7,769 bases of DNA, taken from assembly GCA_018715855.1 (NCBI GenBank), contig DVKW01000238.1, positions 1 through 7,769 on the forward strand, in the 5' to 3' direction. The notes beneath the pieces are model-generated. The model did not search any database. It was not told the DNA's origin and saw only the letters and a program-made list of their open reading frames with translations. Origin of the DNA: Candidatus Galligastranaerophilus intestinigallinarum. Lineage in GTDB: Bacteria > Cyanobacteriota > Vampirovibrionia > Gastranaerophilales > Gastranaerophilaceae. This document shows, one piece after another, positions 6,882 through 7,769 of the stretch; positions within the stretch are counted from its first letter, which is position 1, and every line of letters begins with the position of its first letter. The position numbers and the translations under genes were made by a program.

Positions 6882-7088
6882 ATGTACAATTCCAAAACGG
6901 TTTTAGCAAAAAATATTGAGCAGTTAAGAAGTTTCAAAAAGCTCACAAAAGAAGAATTATCCTTAATTTTGGGGTTTGAAAATTCTTATATATCAAAGCT
7001 TGAAAAGGGCAAAATAAATATTACCATTGAAAAGCTTGATAAAATTGCCCAATTTTTTGAAATTAAAACTTATGAACTTTTAAAATAA
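6882..7088 (+). CDS. Small XRE-family helix-turn-helix protein
   Basis: A 68-residue protein that is essentially one Cro/C1-type HTH domain: N-terminal helix with IEQLRSFKKLT (12-22), HTH helices EELSLILGF and SYISKLEKGK (about 24-44), then ITIEKLDKIAQFFEIKTYELL closing the five-helix fold. It is probably a dimeric DNA-binding regulator. There is no extra ligand or oligomerisation domain. It starts 6 bp after the pentapeptide gene stop and has no ribosome-binding site of its own, so it is likely cotranscribed and translationally coupled. It may regulate that promoter, act as an antitoxin-like partner, or be a stand-alone regulator; the sequence does not decide. Confidence 0.85.
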   Translation: MYNSKTVLAKNIEQLRSFKKLTKEELSLILGFENSYISKLEKGKINITIEKLDKIAQFFEIKTYELLK

Positions 7089-7112
7089 TTTGTTGTTGGT
7101 TGTTTTTACATT

Positions 7113-7141
7113 TTGGCATAAGGAATTTTATATATTATAAT
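7113..7141 (+). promoter_or_regulatory. Near-consensus sigma-70 promoter of ilvD
   Basis: TTGGCA (7113-7118), a 17-bp spacer and a perfect TATAAT (7136-7141) give the best promoter in the window. Transcription should begin near 7148, about 26 nt before the ilvD ATG. That leader is too short for a T-box or peptide attenuator. Confidence 0.8.
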
Positions 7142-7153
7142 TAAGTAAATTAT
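7137..7153 (+). promoter_or_regulatory. Possible operator at the ilvD promoter
   Basis: The inverted repeat ATAATT-N5-AATTAT overlaps the -10 element and the predicted transcription start, where a repressor would act. It is short and pure A/T apart from the spacer, so it may be chance. Confidence 0.2.
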
Positions 7154-7173
7154 TTTATATAAGGAGTTTTTAA

Positions 7174-7769
7174 ATGAAATCTGATGCCATAAAAAAAGGA
7201 ATTGCCCACGCTCCGCATAGGGCTTTATTATACGCAGGCGGGCTTTCCGATAAAAATATAGAAAGGCCGTTTATTGGTATTGCTTCAAGCTTTTCTGATT
7301 TAGTACCGGGGCACATCGGTATGAGAGATTTGGAACGCCAAATTGAAAAAGGCATTCATTCTAATGGCGGCCAAGCTTACATTTTTGGAACACCTGCAAT
7401 TTGCGACGGTATTTCAATGGGCCATTCTGGCATGAGATATTCTCTTCCAAGCCGTGATTTAATTGCAGATTGCGTTGAAGCGGTTGCAGGCGCTCACCAA
7501 TTAGATGGGCTTGTTCTTTTAACAAATTGCGATAAAATCACCCCGGGCATGATTATGGGCGCTTTAAGGTTAAACATTCCAACCGTTGTTGTAACTGCAG
7601 GGCCTTCATTAGATGGCTTTTGCAAGGGTGAAAAATTAACTTTTATAAGAGGCTCATCTGAAGCAGTCGGAAGATTTAGAGCAGGTGAATTTGATGAAGC
7701 AAGACTAACTGAAATGGAACATTATGCATGCCCTACAATGGGTGCTTGCCAAGGGCTATATACGGCAAA
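7174..7769 (+). CDS. ilvD: Dihydroxy-acid dehydratase, N-terminal 198 residues (cut by window end)
   Basis: Iron-sulfur enzyme that dehydrates 2,3-dihydroxy-isovalerate and -methylvalerate to the keto acids of valine, leucine and isoleucine synthesis. Family signatures seen: [11 protein letters not shown] (11-21), [14 protein letters not shown] (40-53), [19 protein letters not shown] (76-94), the ILVD/EDD signature NCDKITPGM (118-126) with cluster Cys119 and active-site Lys121, [10 protein letters not shown] (131-140), and [13 protein letters not shown] (186-198) with Cys192. The VPGH form (no cysteine after the proline) places it with the E. coli/B. subtilis-like branch and not the TPCN branch of typical cyanobacteria and mycobacteria. 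The start at 7174 has AAGGAG (7161-7166) 7 nt upstream, the best ribosome-binding site here. Full-length relatives have about 550-620 residues, so roughly two thirds lies beyond the window. Other ilv/leu genes are not in view. Confidence 0.96.
   Translation, partial: MKSDAIKKGIAHAPHRALLYAGGLSDKNIERPFIGIASSFSDLVPGHIGMRDLERQIEKGIHSNGGQAYIFGTPAICDGISMGHSGMRYSLPSRDLIADCVEAVAGAHQLDGLVLLTNCDKITPGMIMGALRLNIPTVVVTAGPSLDGFCKGEKLTFIRGSSEAVGRFRAGEFDEARLTEMEHYACPTMGACQGLYTA

Noticed and set aside
7089..7173. T-box or leader-peptide attenuator before ilvD
   Set aside because: The predicted leader is only about 26 nt and shows no hairpin set or leucine/isoleucine/valine-rich reading frame.
7170..7355. 61-residue minus-strand open frame over the ilvD start
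   Set aside because: It is antisense to the conserved ilvD N-terminus and its ribosome-binding site.

Overview
The window is an AT-rich bacterial chromosome segment with tightly packed genes and no mobile element, CRISPR array, tRNA or rRNA. The pattern fits a low-GC gut-type bacterium. A non-photosynthetic cyanobacterial relative (Melainabacteria/Vampirovibrionia, Gastranaerophilales-like) is my best guess, based on overall sequence style, the pentapeptide-repeat protein and the receiver-LuxR regulators. This is inference: no marker gene here settles the taxonomy, and a Firmicutes-like host is not excluded.

Left half (1-4909), all on the minus strand, read right to left: gatC (a subunit of the tRNA-dependent amidotransferase), pyrG (CTP synthase), a 14-TM DHA2-family MFS exporter, and leuS (leucyl-tRNA synthetase, cut off by the window edge after 467 residues). 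A strong hairpin overlaps the gatC stop codon, and a clear rho-independent terminator follows pyrG. The genes are therefore probably mostly separate transcription units lying head to tail, not one operon.

A 93-bp divergent intergenic region (4910-5002) separates the halves. It holds a -10 element for gatC on one strand. On the other strand it holds a promoter whose -10 lies only 8 bp before the first regulator's ATG, so that message may be almost leaderless. A TTGTAAA direct repeat with 11-bp spacing overlaps this promoter.

Right half (5003-7769), all on the plus strand: two adjacent receiver-LuxR response regulators 4 bp apart with no histidine kinase in view; an acidic pentapeptide-repeat protein with 17 uninterrupted repeats and its own promoter; a 68-residue XRE-type helix-turn-helix protein 6 bp behind it; then a near-consensus promoter driving ilvD (dihydroxy-acid dehydratase), cut off by the window end.

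The left block and ilvD are ordinary housekeeping genes for translation, nucleotide supply and branched-chain amino acid synthesis. The part worth attention is the small regulatory cassette at about 4950-7088: regulator, regulator, pentapeptide protein, small HTH protein. Their shared orientation and tight spacing suggest a connected function, but nothing in the sequence proves it.
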